64,000 nucleotides of DNA from JAZSMJ01 sp045535815 (GCA_045535815.1 JAZSMJ010000014.1:1-64000); one strand, 5' to 3'. Positions 8,311 to 16,660 are shown, counted from the first letter of the stretch. Notes: a model not told the origin generated them from the letters alone. A program made the numbers and translations.

Positions 8311-9464
8311 GAGGAAAAGAAATGTTGGAGGCAGTTGGGTACGTAGAACCCACCTTCATTGAAAAAGGTGAAAAGAAAAAGAGAATTGATTGGAAGAGGT
8401 GGACGGCGATTGCGGCCTGCGCATGTCTTATCCTTGGCGGTGCATTGATATACCGGTACAGTCTCCCACAGTACGCAACGGAAATCCTTTCGATTTCTGA
8501 TATGCAGATTGGAATGGGATACGAAGGCTATCAAGTATACAATGTCAATGACATCCGTCGAGACAATCCGACAGACGGTATGAAAATCAAAGCACTGAAT
8601 GCCTATCGGAATACCATATCCTATGATGAACGCCTATATCCCTATGGGCAGGATCTGGATGCGATGAAAGAATATCTTCTGTCATTGGCTGAAAAATTCG
8701 GACTGGATACCACCTCGCTTGAAATCTTTGATAATGCACCGGGTGAGGGACAGATGCAGGGACTCATCATGGAGTTTGCAAGCAGAGGGCTTGAAGTACC
8801 GGAATATTATTCACTTCCGTATCAGTTATGGGTAAAAACCGAAGAGGTGCAAATCACTGTCGATGCCAATATGACGGCAACGATTATGTTCAATGAAGGA
8901 ATCCCTGTTCCCGAGGAGCACCACTTTGATCACTACTCCACTCCCGAAGAATTGACAGCAGTAGCTGAGTATTTGTGGGATCAGTATGGGAACATCATTG
9001 GGTACGAAGACCCTACGCTCTGTCTTAATGGAGGAAACTATAACACCTATGGTACACAGAAATACACACTGTCCTTCTATGACGGAGAACGAGACAAGAT
9101 TGAAAACTTTGAAAACTATTCCTTCAACCACACGGAATTTACGCCGAGTATTATTCGCATCTACAGCGATATGGCTCTGGAAAAGATCGGCTTGTACCCG
9201 ATCATCAGCGAAGAGGAAGCTATGCAGCTTCTTCTGGACGGACAGTATTACACCAATGTTATGGAAGAATTCCCGGGTGAGACTGCCGTAGAGCGCTGCG
9301 AAATCGTGTACCGCACCAGGGGCTACGATAAAATTATGATGCCGTTCTACCGTTTCTACGTGTATCTTGAAAACGCGCCCGGAATGCATCTGCACCCCGA
9401 AGGAATGAAGACCTACGGTGCGTACTACGTTCCGGCAGTGGATCCGGCATATCTGGAGAAGTAA
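8307..9464 (+). CDS. Membrane-anchored anti-sigma-like protein
   Basis: 385-aa protein with a short cytoplasmic N-terminus (about 1-30, ending KKKRIDWKRW), one membrane helix (about 31-50) and a large extracytoplasmic domain without recognised catalytic motifs. This layout, directly after an ECF-like sigma gene with an ATGA overlap, is common for anti-sigma or sensor partners in gut Clostridia: the N-terminus would hold the sigma factor and the outer domain would sense a signal. An in-frame ATG at 8259 lies inside the sigma gene. The start at 8307 is preferred for its GGAGAAGGTGGGG upstream and for the coupling. The anti-sigma role is inferred from arrangement, not from a known domain. Confidence 0.75.
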   Translation: MRGKEMLEAVGYVEPTFIEKGEKKKRIDWKRWTAIAACACLILGGALIYRYSLPQYATEILSISDMQIGMGYEGYQVYNVNDIRRDNPTDGMKIKALNAYRNTISYDERLYPYGQDLDAMKEYLLSLAEKFGLDTTSLEIFDNAPGEGQMQGLIMEFASRGLEVPEYYSLPYQLWVKTEEVQITVDANMTATIMFNEGIPVPEEHHFDHYSTPEELTAVAEYLWDQYGNIIGYEDPTLCLNGGNYNTYGTQKYTLSFYDGERDKIENFENYSFNHTEFTPSIIRIYSDMALEKIGLYPIISEEEAMQLLLDGQYYTNVMEEFPGETAVERCEIVYRTRGYDKIMMPFYRFYVYLENAPGMHLHPEGMKTYGAYYVPAVDPAYLEK

Positions 9465-9506
9465 CGGTCAAGCACAGCCGTACCCGTGATTCAGGAACTA
9501 ATATTT

Positions 9507-9956
9507 ATGTACAATACAATAACTGAAAACTATACCCTATACGAACAAGCCTGCTCAAAGTGCATTGACGATATGTATCACATAGCCTACCTCGCACTTG
9601 TAGATGCGGATGCTGCGGAAAAGCTCGTCACCGAAATCTGCGTGACCGGCGTACACAAATACGACAATCTGGAAGATGAGGCGTCTATCCGTTTCCGCCT
9701 TACTTCTGATCTGTATCACCGTTTGAAGCGCAAACTGTGGTTCCTTACGCCAAATACAGATGCACTTCCGGAATATCTGCAGACTCTGACCAAACAGGAT
9801 CGGCTTATTATTGCCATGCGATTTTTATCAGGGTTGTCTGTATCAGATTCCGGACAAATACTTAAGTTGTCTAAGGCAGAGTACCGTAGACTTGTAAATG
9901 ATGTTATGCATAAACAAATAGCTGCGCGGAATGGATTAAGAGAAAACTTAAAATAA
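9507..9956 (+). CDS. Sigma factor-like small protein
   Basis: 149-aa protein, not firmly recognised. Its C-terminal third (LTKQDRLIIAMRFLSGLSV, then LSKAEYRRLVNDV) resembles sigma region 4 with the typical 'RLI..MRF..GLS' helix and a following recognition helix. The N-terminal part is helical and could be a weak region 2 (DDMYHIAYLALVDADAAEKL). It lies 42 bp after the anti-sigma-like gene on the same strand and probably belongs to its operon. A GTG at 9486 is possible; the ATG at 9507 has AGGAAC upstream and is preferred. It may be a degenerate sigma paralogue, or a co-regulator of the first sigma factor. Confidence 0.6.
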   Translation: MYNTITENYTLYEQACSKCIDDMYHIAYLALVDADAAEKLVTEICVTGVHKYDNLEDEASIRFRLTSDLYHRLKRKLWFLTPNTDALPEYLQTLTKQDRLIIAMRFLSGLSVSDSGQILKLSKAEYRRLVNDVMHKQIAARNGLRENLK

Positions 9957-9976
9957 ACTTATCAGATAAAGAATAA

Positions 9977-10010
9977 TCCATCACAGACTTTCCCCTGTGA
10001 TGGATTTTCT
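9977..10010 (+). terminator. Intrinsic terminator of the sigma-like operon
   Basis: TCCATCACAG and CTGTGATGGA pair perfectly around an 8-nt loop, followed by TTTTCTT, 20 bp after the last stop codon. Confidence 0.85.
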
Positions 10011-10057
10011 TATCCTATTCGGTTATTATATTCTCTTGCAAAGGACATCGCCTTTTC

Positions 10058-10073
10058 GCGTTAGGCTTTTTGA
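10058..10073 (-). repeat. Right 16-bp inverted repeat of the sigma-like block
   Basis: Exact reverse complement of 7435-7450. It lies between the operon terminator and the YwqG-like gene. Confidence 0.6.
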
Positions 10074-10094
10074 AATGTATATATAAAGCAATAA

Positions 10095-10979
10095 TCAGTA
10101 GCACTGTAAAACAAGCCAAACTTTATCAAAGTTGCATTCTTTCAAGTCCTGCTTTCGAATATAGAAATAAAGATTACCAAGATCTCCAAACATCAGCTCG
10201 TATTCTTCATCTTGTATAGATGACATTTGGAACAGTAATATCCAATCGGTTGCAGATTTTTTAATATCTTTTTTTATATCGTCGGGTGTATTTTGGTAGC
10301 TTTCCGCGTCACCGCAATACAATCCCCTTGTAGTTCTCTCACACTCGGTCAAAATTTCACCTTGAATAAGGTCAGCGTATCCAAGAAGCTTATTCCGTTC
10401 ACTATTTATCTCATACCCCCTCTTTTCAACAGCTTCATCGTATGTATCCCAATCGCAATCAATATCACTATAACAATCAAACTCATCAAAACTCGGGTAA
10501 GAATTCCTTGCTGAGAAAGACAAATCATATTCTTTAATTTTATATTCATCCTTCAAATCATTTGGAAAATCAGCAAAATCAAGCTTGCTCACATCATTAA
10601 AGTAATATACATGTGAGCATCCCTTATCAGCCGGATCAAATCCCCAACGCATAGACCCCTGCTCATAGAAGAAAAGGAGCATGCCTGTATTTGGGAGCAA
10701 GTTTTCTTTGTCGTATGCACTAATCTCTTCAAGATTTATCTGACAGAGAAAAGAAAGCGGTCTGTTTGCCATTTCTCCGTCATAACTCTTCGCTTCAAAG
10801 TATGGCCATTCAAAGCCTGCGGGAACAGCAGGCTTTCCGCCAAACTTGCTTTTTTGAGGAGTACCATCCTGCTGTGCTTTGCACATAATAACAGATATTT
10901 CATTTCTGCTTAAGATATCCAAAATTTGATCTAACTTTTGATTTTTCTTTTCTTTTGCTTTTTTCTTGAAACCAAACAT
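10095..10979 (-). CDS. YwqG-like DUF1963 protein
   Basis: 294-aa soluble protein of the DUF1963/YwqG family; function unknown. Family hallmarks are visible: KFGGKPAVPAGFEWPYF near residue 45 (the 'SK.GG.P..P.....P' motif), PLSFLCQINLEE, LLPNTGMLLFFYE and near the C-terminus LMFGDLGNLYFYI. The N-terminus is very lysine-rich (KKKAKEKKNQK). The start has GGAGAAAGAAT upstream. In other bacteria such genes often sit in variable regions near immunity or toxin clusters. Here it is monocistronic. Confidence 0.85.
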   Translation of the reverse strand: MFGFKKKAKEKKNQKLDQILDILSRNEISVIMCKAQQDGTPQKSKFGGKPAVPAGFEWPYFEAKSYDGEMANRPLSFLCQINLEEISAYDKENLLPNTGMLLFFYEQGSMRWGFDPADKGCSHVYYFNDVSKLDFADFPNDLKDEYKIKEYDLSFSARNSYPSFDEFDCYSDIDCDWDTYDEAVEKRGYEINSERNKLLGYADLIQGEILTECERTTRGLYCGDAESYQNTPDDIKKDIKKSATDWILLFQMSSIQDEEYELMFGDLGNLYFYIRKQDLKECNFDKVWLVLQCY

Positions 10980-11085
10980 ATTCTTTCTCCTTATTCACTT
11001 CGAGGTTTTCCTTGACTTAACAGATTACTAATCTTCTGTTTCATATGTATTATACAACGATTCAGTAAATATTTCAATAAAAGCT

Positions 11086-11120
11086 AAAAATCGCCCCGAG
11101 CTTCGTCCGAGGAGATTTTT
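11086..11120 (-). terminator. Probable intrinsic terminator
   Basis: An imperfect stem (AAAAATCgccCCGAG with its partner ending AGGAGATTTTT), downstream of the minus-strand gene at 11230. Confidence 0.5.
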
Positions 11121-11229
11121 GTGATGTAACTGCGATTTGGATGCACGCTAATTCTGCAGAGAGTACACTTATACTTAGCGGTGATTAAATTGCGATACGG
11201 TGATGTTTTCTTTATACGTAATGCTTCTT

Positions 11230-11670
11230 CTAACATCCTATCGACAAACAATATCTTCTTTTCCCATCATCTTCGTGTGTCATAGCAATGCACCAATCAA
11301 AATCATCGTCAAAAAAATAAATATCTTCAGGAAGTGTATTTGCAATTTTTGAAAATTCTTGAAAGGAAAGCTTCAAGCAAGCTTCCTGCGGATATTTATA
11401 ATAATTCGGTATAAAAATATGCTCCGAACTTAAAACATCCCACAAAACATAAAAATCATCCTTGCCTGACAAAACATCGACACAATATTTTTCAGTTTTT
11501 CGGTTATGCTCTTTAAAGCAGTCCCAAAAATATCCTGTTTGAAACATTCCGTCTGAATAACGTTTTTTCTCTTTTATATGCTCCAAATAATAGCTTGAAT
11601 CTTGATTAATAAACTGCTCGATGAATAATTCCTTGATTATTGAATATTTTTCTCCTTCAATTATTTGCAT
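11230..11670 (-). CDS. Hypothetical protein
   Basis: 146-aa soluble, acidic protein that I do not recognise. It contains the patches LPEDIYFFDDDFDWCIAMTH and DDGKRRYCLSIG near the C-terminus, with an aromatic-rich middle (SYYLEH, GYFWDCF). The overall look is that of small immunity-type or SUKH-like orphan proteins, but no family signature is certain. An upstream in-frame ATG at 11703 exists; the start at 11670 has AAGGCGG at the right distance. AT content is higher than in neighbouring housekeeping genes. Confidence 0.65.
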   Translation of the reverse strand: MQIIEGEKYSIIKELFIEQFINQDSSYYLEHIKEKKRYSDGMFQTGYFWDCFKEHNRKTEKYCVDVLSGKDDFYVLWDVLSSEHIFIPNYYKYPQEACLKLSFQEFSKIANTLPEDIYFFDDDFDWCIAMTHEDDGKRRYCLSIGC

Positions 11671-11743
11671 ATCTACACCGCCTTTCCTGAATTGATTATA
11701 CAAACGATCGGTATGGTCATGAACCGGTTAATGTAGTTGTATG

Positions 11744-13072
11744 TCAGAGCCCCTTTTCTCGCAACTCGCTTACAAGTTCGGTATAGAAAGCTCTAACGTC
11801 AAACCCATCTATGTTTTCACGGTTGAGATCGATCATATCTCCGTGAGATATGCCACGGTTACCCTCGGTGCGAAGAAGTGTGTATTTCTCTCCCCAAGCA
11901 AACGATGATTCACCGACTAAGCCGTCGTTTTCGCCGTCAAAGTTTTTTACGTATCTGTAAGATAAGTTAAGAGGAAATTGACCTTTTTGAGGATGCCCCA
12001 TTACCGAGCCAACGCTTTGAGCATAAATTTCGTCAGGCCACGAGAGCTTTTCGTTCAGAGCTTTGCAGGATTCTGCTGTAAGCTCGCTCACAGCTTCTAA
12101 AAAATCAGGAGTTTCATCGCCAATCATATGTAAGGCTTTATTATAATAGTCAGCTACTTTGTTTTTGACTTTATCAGGAATCGCATACAATAGATTTTCA
12201 GCAAAAACACAACCTCTATGCGGTGTGTTGATTGTAGTCAGTGAAGCAACGTAAGGCGCCAAACCAAACTCGGATATTGCATAACGGCAATCCAATCCGC
12301 CTTTTGAATGCGCTATAATATTAACCTTTTCGCAACCGGAGCGCTCCACGATAAGCTTTATTCTTGCACAGAGCTCTCTTGCGCTTTCTTTAACGGTCAG
12401 TGCCGACTGATGCTGTCCGTAATATATCGTTGCTCCGTGTAATTTAAGCACGTTCGGAACTCTTCCCCAATAGTTAAACAATTTACTGTCACGGAAAAAG
12501 ATGCCGTGCACAAGAACGATAGGGTATTTTGTTTTACATATCGAAGCTAATGCAGGGTCTGAAGAAATACGTTCTTTTTCAATCTCAAACTCAATCTCGC
12601 TTGACGTAATACCTATAATTTTTGTAAGAACGATTAAATTCAGTATCGGTATCATACCGCATAGCGCCCCGATTACACGCCATTTTATACCCATCTGTAC
12701 CGAAGTGCAGTATACGCATATGATTCCGTTCCAAAACAGAATAGCAGAAAACAGTATACATAATAAGGCGCTGAATATAAAATCCATATAAAAGTCAGGA
12801 AGCAAACGAAAGGCTAATATTATATGCCATACCAACGAGGGAATAAGTGAAAATGCGAAAATAGAGAGAAGAAGCGTTCCGTGATTGCACAGCTTTATAT
12901 GAAGCTTTTTAGTACCCTTCGGTCTCATACCGGGAATGATATTCAGCAAAATAAAAAGCGGTATGATCAGTATAAGGAAATATGGGGATAATCTTATGAT
13001 CATATAACAATTGAATATAATGCTGATCAAAATAAAGTAGATCACGTTGAGCAAATTCATATATCTTCTCAT
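11744..13072 (-). CDS. Membrane-anchored alpha/beta-hydrolase (lipase/esterase)
   Basis: 442-aa protein with four or five N-terminal membrane helices (about 1-150) followed by an alpha/beta-hydrolase domain of the triacylglycerol lipase type. The nucleophile elbow is IIAHSKGGLDCRYA (A-H-S-K-G, a common variant of G-x-S-x-G). The oxyanion region is YPIVLVHGIFFRD (HG motif). Later acidic and His residues (FDGENDGLVGE, then RGISHGDM) fit the rest of the triad. Such enzymes cleave acyl esters of lipids or small molecules; substrate unknown. It is separated from the gene upstream by a hairpin-rich repeat. Confidence 0.85.
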   Translation of the reverse strand: MRRYMNLLNVIYFILISIIFNCYMIIRLSPYFLILIIPLFILLNIIPGMRPKGTKKLHIKLCNHGTLLLSIFAFSLIPSLVWHIILAFRLLPDFYMDFIFSALLCILFSAILFWNGIICVYCTSVQMGIKWRVIGALCGMIPILNLIVLTKIIGITSSEIEFEIEKERISSDPALASICKTKYPIVLVHGIFFRDSKLFNYWGRVPNVLKLHGATIYYGQHQSALTVKESARELCARIKLIVERSGCEKVNIIAHSKGGLDCRYAISEFGLAPYVASLTTINTPHRGCVFAENLLYAIPDKVKNKVADYYNKALHMIGDETPDFLEAVSELTAESCKALNEKLSWPDEIYAQSVGSVMGHPQKGQFPLNLSYRYVKNFDGENDGLVGESSFAWGEKYTLLRTEGNRGISHGDMIDLNRENIDGFDVRAFYTELVSELREKGL

Positions 13073-13151
13073 AAGGCATTTCCTTTCTTTATATTACTTG
13101 TATTTTTATCTACAATTTAACTATACCATATTTTTGTAAATATTTCAACCG

Positions 13152-13270
13152 TTTCCCGGATCGAATCTGTCTACAGACCAGAAATGCACGAATGCATCTA
13201 CAAAATCCCGTCCTTGATGATATACGCCGCACTTCGTGCGTCAATGATATACCAAGCCTGCGGCTTGGAT
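13152..13270 (+). repeat. Hairpin-rich dispersed repeat, short copy
   Basis: Shares about 55 bp at its 5' side (from TTTCCCGGAT to ATCTACAAAAT.CCGT) and about 60 bp at its 3' side (from CCTTGATGATATAC to CGGCTTGGAT) with the copy at 14552-14814. The roughly 145 bp between these parts in the long copy are absent here. It contains the small hairpin CGCAC-TTC-GTGCG and AAGCC-TGC-GGCTT joined by TCAATGATATACC. Confidence 0.8.
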
Positions 13271-13274
13271 GAGG

Positions 13275-13304
13275 AAAAAGCCGCATTCTGTGAATGCGGC
13301 TTTT
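13275..13304. terminator. Intrinsic terminator
   Basis: AAAGCCGCATTC, loop TGT, GAATGCGGCTTT with flanking A and T tracts. It lies downstream of the minus-strand XRE gene. Confidence 0.8.
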
Positions 13305-13389
13305 AGTTATTATTTTAAGAGAAAAACTTTGTAGATTGATAACAGGAACTTACCTTTCCGTATGTTTGTATATGAGGTTTATGATTGAA

Positions 13390-14433
13390 TTATCTCTGCA
13401 ATTTTTTTATTTGTCTTTCAACCTCTACTACAGCAGCATCCTCGTCGTTACATCCCCACTCACTCTTTAAACACGCAATAAGCCTGTCATACGTTTCAAA
13501 TGCTTTCTCATGGTTTCCCAATATTTCATAAATGGTAGCAATACCTTGCAAAGCATCTGTGAACCTTGGCTTTTGATCATTTTCTGCTTCCCACGACCGT
13601 TCATAATACACTATCGCTTTCTCGTACTCGCATTTGCGAGCATGATATTGTGCTTTTTCAAAGAGGAAACCGCTGTTGTATTCAAAGTCATGTAAAGCAA
13701 CTTCCATTATGTCGTCTGCTTTTTTTACATCGTATTCGGCAAGTGCTATATATGCTTTGTATACCGGAATCAAGAATGGTTTATGAGCAGGCAGCGTTTG
13801 GCATATTTCAAGATATTTTTCCGCCTCTTTTGTTCGGTGATCTGCAATCAAATTGTCTATGATCTCATAATAGGGCAAGGGTGTTTCGGGAGCAATCGTG
13901 TCATTTTCAATTATTTTCTTATAAAAATCAATAATATCCGTGTGGTTGGAGCAATTCCAATCCCATGCAACTGCACCTTCGGATTTTTGTAATAACCATT
14001 GACAATCCTTGATATCAGGGGCTATTAAAATCGCTTGACGAGCATATTTACTTACCTTTCTTGAATCTGATTCCATACGATGATGGTAAAGACGTGCAAT
14101 AAGGGACAAAATTTTTCTTTTGTCACCGTACTCGTCAATTTGGTTTTTTAAAAAGCTCTCGTATTCATTAAAAACACCGTCCGAAAATTCATCTTCAATA
14201 TCAAGGCTTCTTTCTATACGCTGTAATTTTTGATCCGCGGTGAGGTCAAAAATTTCGTCAATGCTAACACCAAGTTCGCTTGATAGAAGTGGCAAAAGAG
14301 ATATATCCGGCATAGTTATGCACGTTTCCCACTTTGATATTGATTGTGCACTGATTCCCAACGCCGCTCCAAGCTGCTCTTGCGTTAGCCCCGCTTTCAA
14401 TCGCAACTGCTTAATTTTATTTCCAATATCCAT
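13390..14433 (-). CDS. XRE family transcriptional regulator with TPR-like C-terminus
   Basis: 347-aa cytoplasmic regulator. An XRE/Cro helix-turn-helix spans about residues 3-58 (IKQLRLKAGLTQEQLGAAL, then ISAQSISKWET). The long C-terminal part (about 100-340) is built of helical repeats resembling tetratricopeptide repeats (for example EKAIVYYERSWEAENDQKP and HEKAFETYDRLIACLK). Such proteins often respond to a peptide or protein partner. GGAGG lies ten bases upstream of the ATG at 14433; an upstream ATG at 14463 lacks this. Two direct copies of a hairpin-rich repeat flank the gene, so it may have moved or may be lost by recombination. Confidence 0.9.
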   Translation of the reverse strand: MDIGNKIKQLRLKAGLTQEQLGAALGISAQSISKWETCITMPDISLLPLLSSELGVSIDEIFDLTADQKLQRIERSLDIEDEFSDGVFNEYESFLKNQIDEYGDKRKILSLIARLYHHRMESDSRKVSKYARQAILIAPDIKDCQWLLQKSEGAVAWDWNCSNHTDIIDFYKKIIENDTIAPETPLPYYEIIDNLIADHRTKEAEKYLEICQTLPAHKPFLIPVYKAYIALAEYDVKKADDIMEVALHDFEYNSGFLFEKAQYHARKCEYEKAIVYYERSWEAENDQKPRFTDALQGIATIYEILGNHEKAFETYDRLIACLKSEWGCNDEDAAVVEVERQIKKLQR

Positions 14434-14551
14434 ATGTAATATTCCTCCGGTTTGGTTTCTCAAGCACTTGATGTATTTATTATAGCATCAGAAACTTGCA
14501 ATATCAATAACGCATATTTATTATTAATTCACCCATTTGGAGAAAAATGCA

Positions 14552-14814
14552 TTTCCCGGATTGAATCCGTCTACAGATCTGAAATACACGGAATGCATCT
14601 ACAAAATACCGTTCTACGCATCCCAATCACGCGTCAGCGTGTATATCATCAATTCCGAAGGAATTGCATATCATCCGCAACTTGTTGCGGTATATCATCA
14701 AGCCGCAGGAAAGATGCACGCTGGCGCGTGATGAGATACAAGGACGGCAAGCCGTCCTTGATGATATACGCCGCACTTCGTGCGTCAATGATATACCATA
14801 CCTGCGGCTTGGAT
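14552..14814 (+). repeat. Hairpin array repeat, long copy
   Basis: At least six small stems are joined by a conserved linker. In order: CACGC-GTCA-GCGTG, ATTCC-GAA-GGAAT and CGCAAC-TT-GTTGCG are separated by TATATCATC. Then AAGGACGGC-AA-GCCGTCCTT and CGCAC-TTC-GTGCG are separated by GATGATATAC, which is the same linker inverted. An outer pair, CAAGCCGCAGG at about 14699 and CCTGCGGCTTG at about 14801, can close the right half. The left flank also has the palindrome CGGATTGAATCCG. It is probably a non-autonomous mobile repeat or a structured RNA or DNA element. Confidence 0.8.
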
Positions 14815-14846
14815 AAAAAAATTCGATGCTTTTGCATCGGATTTTT
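14815..14846 (-). terminator. Terminator of tRNA-Gln
   Basis: On the minus strand CGATGC-AAAA-GCATCG is followed by AATTTTTTT, directly after the tRNA 3' end. Confidence 0.8.
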
Positions 14847-14923
14847 TGGCTGGGATAGCTGGACTCGAACCAGCGAAATGCAAGAGTCAAAGTCTTGTGC
14901 CTTACCACCTTGGCGATATCCCA
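14847..14923 (-). tRNA. tRNA-Gln(TTG)
   Basis: Full cloverleaf on the minus strand. Acceptor TGGGATA pairs with TATCCCA; the anticodon stem-loop CAAGA-CTTTGAC-TCTTG gives anticodon TTG; the T-arm is CTGG-TTCGAGT-CCAG. Discriminator G and an encoded CCA (complement at 14847-14849). Confidence 0.95.
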
Positions 14924-15008
14924 ATATGAACGTAGAAAATTATACCACAAAGTAGCTCTGCTGTCAATAAAAAAATGAGCTCAGCCTGCATTTTCATCAG
15001 ATAATATT

Positions 15009-15986
15009 TCAGTTTTGAATATAGATCTGCTGTTCTTTAATCATCGGATATGATACGAGCCTATCTGAGTCCAGCTTCTCCCTTTTCATATCCACACCGC
15101 ATATATTGGCGTTTTCATACGTCTTATAATAGTATATCCCCTTCTCCGTGTCACAGCACGATGCATATACGGTTATCTCATATCTGCCGTCGTCCATCAT
15201 AACGCATCCTCTTATCTGCTCTACCGATCCCAAAATGTGAAAGAATTGATTTATGATAGCGGTATCGGTATTGTCTTTTGAAACAGAATTGAGCTTTACA
15301 AAGCTTGCACGAACAAATCTCGACTGTGACGAAAAATCCCCCGGCAGACCGATTGCCCCCATCCCTCTGCTGTATTCATAAAGGTCAATGCTTTTTGCAA
15401 AAGTGTTTTTAGCTCCGCATATGCTTAAATTGATATAGTTATTCAGGTTCATCATCTGGTAATCAAACGGTGGATTGTTGGTAAGCACTCCTACCTCATT
15501 TTTGTAGACCCTGATGCCATTTCGCAAAGGCTCTACCACTATCGAGGAGCTTTTGTCAGATATCATCCAATGAAGAGGTGTCAAAGGGAGATCTGAGCTG
15601 AAATCAACGTCAATTAAATTCAAGCCTTGCACTGCCTTTTCGGCTTCTTCAACGTTTGAACAGCTACCGAGTATATACGGGATAAATTCAAACGGAGCGA
15701 TATTATCCTTGCCCTCTTTTTCCTTTTGGTAATAAGCATTACCGGGAAAATTAAGACCTGCTATCGCAAGTCCTTTTTCGTTTACTGCATCATAATATAA
15801 TGGATATCCATCCTGAACATAGGCAATGCCTATCATTGCAAAATGCTCTCGCATCTCTTTATGCTTTCTGAATACAAAAGGATATCTCCTCGGTGTCACA
15901 GTCACCGTTTCGTTATACGAATACTCAAGATCGAGCGTCCTTCCAAAAAAATGATTATTTGGTTTATAGCTTACTGCCGTGCACAT
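15009..15986 (-). CDS. bsh: Bile salt hydrolase (choloylglycine hydrolase)
   Basis: Cytoplasmic Ntn-hydrolase of 325 aa, the usual length. It hydrolyses the amide bond of glycine- or taurine-conjugated bile acids; the penicillin V acylase relatives are less similar. Met1 removal exposes the catalytic Cys2 (MCTAVSYK). Other expected active-site residues are visible: Arg16 and Asp19 in GRTLDLEYSYNE, Asn in VLTNNPPFDYQ, and Arg in SRFVRASF. The phrases NEKGLAIAGLNFPG and LPGDFSSQSRFVR match characterised BSHs closely. It is monocistronic. Its presence points to an intestinal habitat. Taurine or glycine preference cannot be read from the sequence. Confidence 0.93.
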   Translation of the reverse strand: MCTAVSYKPNNHFFGRTLDLEYSYNETVTVTPRRYPFVFRKHKEMREHFAMIGIAYVQDGYPLYYDAVNEKGLAIAGLNFPGNAYYQKEKEGKDNIAPFEFIPYILGSCSNVEEAEKAVQGLNLIDVDFSSDLPLTPLHWMISDKSSSIVVEPLRNGIRVYKNEVGVLTNNPPFDYQMMNLNNYINLSICGAKNTFAKSIDLYEYSRGMGAIGLPGDFSSQSRFVRASFVKLNSVSKDNTDTAIINQFFHILGSVEQIRGCVMMDDGRYEITVYASCCDTEKGIYYYKTYENANICGVDMKREKLDSDRLVSYPMIKEQQIYIQN

Positions 15987-16040
15987 ATTTTTCTCCTTGC
16001 TATTCTCGTTATATTATGACCCACACGCCCAAAAATTATA

Positions 16041-16072
16041 AAAAAACATCAAGCATTGCTTGATGTTTTTTC
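16041..16072. terminator. Intrinsic terminator
   Basis: ACATCAAGC and GCTTGATGT pair around a short loop with A and T tracts on both sides. It lies downstream of the lipoprotein gene and upstream of bsh on the minus strand. Confidence 0.8.
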
Positions 16073-16168
16073 TTCAGAAACCTTTGCCCGACAAAAAATT
16101 TAACCTCAGTTTTTCTCAGCTGTTATTTATTTTAAACGTCAGTTAAAGAGATTCGCCTATCAACCCTT

Positions 16169-16660
16169 TTAGAACAGATCGGGAATGTCGATGGAAATGA
16201 ACCAGTCATTACCTTCCTTCACAGCCTTAAACTCTACAAATTCAGATACAGATTCGTCCATAACACTCATATCCATAGTGCATGTTACAATTGCAGACTT
16301 GGGAGATTCCATTTCAATGCTCACGTCGGAAAATTTCATAATTTCATCGCCCAAAAGTCCGGTCAAGCCGAAAAGATCCGATAAACTTATGTCATCCATA
16401 AATCCACCCATCAGCTCGCCCATAATTCCGCCCATAAATGAATCCACAAGCTTGAGAGATGTCTCAACCACATTCTTTGTTTTCTTATCAAGACACGCCG
16501 TAACACCGTCTAAGTCGCCGGCGTTGTAGCATTCCGCAAATTCAGTTATTCTATCAAATATCTTTTCTTCATCGGTTCTACTGTCACAAGAGCAAAATGA
16601 AAACACAAGAAGAGATGACACAACTGCAAGCGCAATAATTCTGATAAACGTCTTTTTCAT
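16169..16660 (-). CDS. Putative lipoprotein, unknown function
   Basis: 163-aa secreted protein. An N-terminal Lys-rich and hydrophobic segment (about 1-22) ends in SFCSCDSRTDEEK, a plausible lipidation site though not a perfect lipobox. The mature part has the layout of NTF2-like or DUF4878-type lipoproteins: helix FAECYNAGDLDGVTACLD, then a curved sheet ending VKEGNDWFISIDIPDLF. No catalytic role can be assigned. It lies 50 bp after the membrane protein gene at 16710 on the same strand, and the two probably share the promoter at 17381-17409. Confidence 0.7.
   Translation of the reverse strand: MKKTFIRIIALAVVSSLLVFSFCSCDSRTDEEKIFDRITEFAECYNAGDLDGVTACLDKKTKNVVETSLKLVDSFMGGIMGELMGGFMDDISLSDLFGLTGLLGDEIMKFSDVSIEMESPKSAIVTCTMDMSVMDESVSEFVEFKAVKEGNDWFISIDIPDLF

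Larger units (their letters stand above)
13073..13389. other. Intergenic region with repeat copy and terminator
   Basis: Apart from the repeat at 13152-13270 and the hairpin at 13275-13304, nothing gene-like is seen. Confidence 0.6.
14434..14846. other. Intergenic region with long repeat copy
   Basis: The stretch between the XRE gene and tRNA-Gln contains the repeat at 14552-14814 and the tRNA terminator. No coding potential beyond short ORFs created by the repeat. Confidence 0.6.

Noticed and set aside
13152..14814. CRISPR array
   Set aside because: The short linkers recur but with inverted orientation and variable palindromic units, not with constant repeats and unique spacers; no cas genes are present.
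14627..14955. Several ORFs of 60-170 aa on both strands
   Set aside because: They run through the hairpin array and tRNA-Gln and have no codon bias or ribosome-binding sites.
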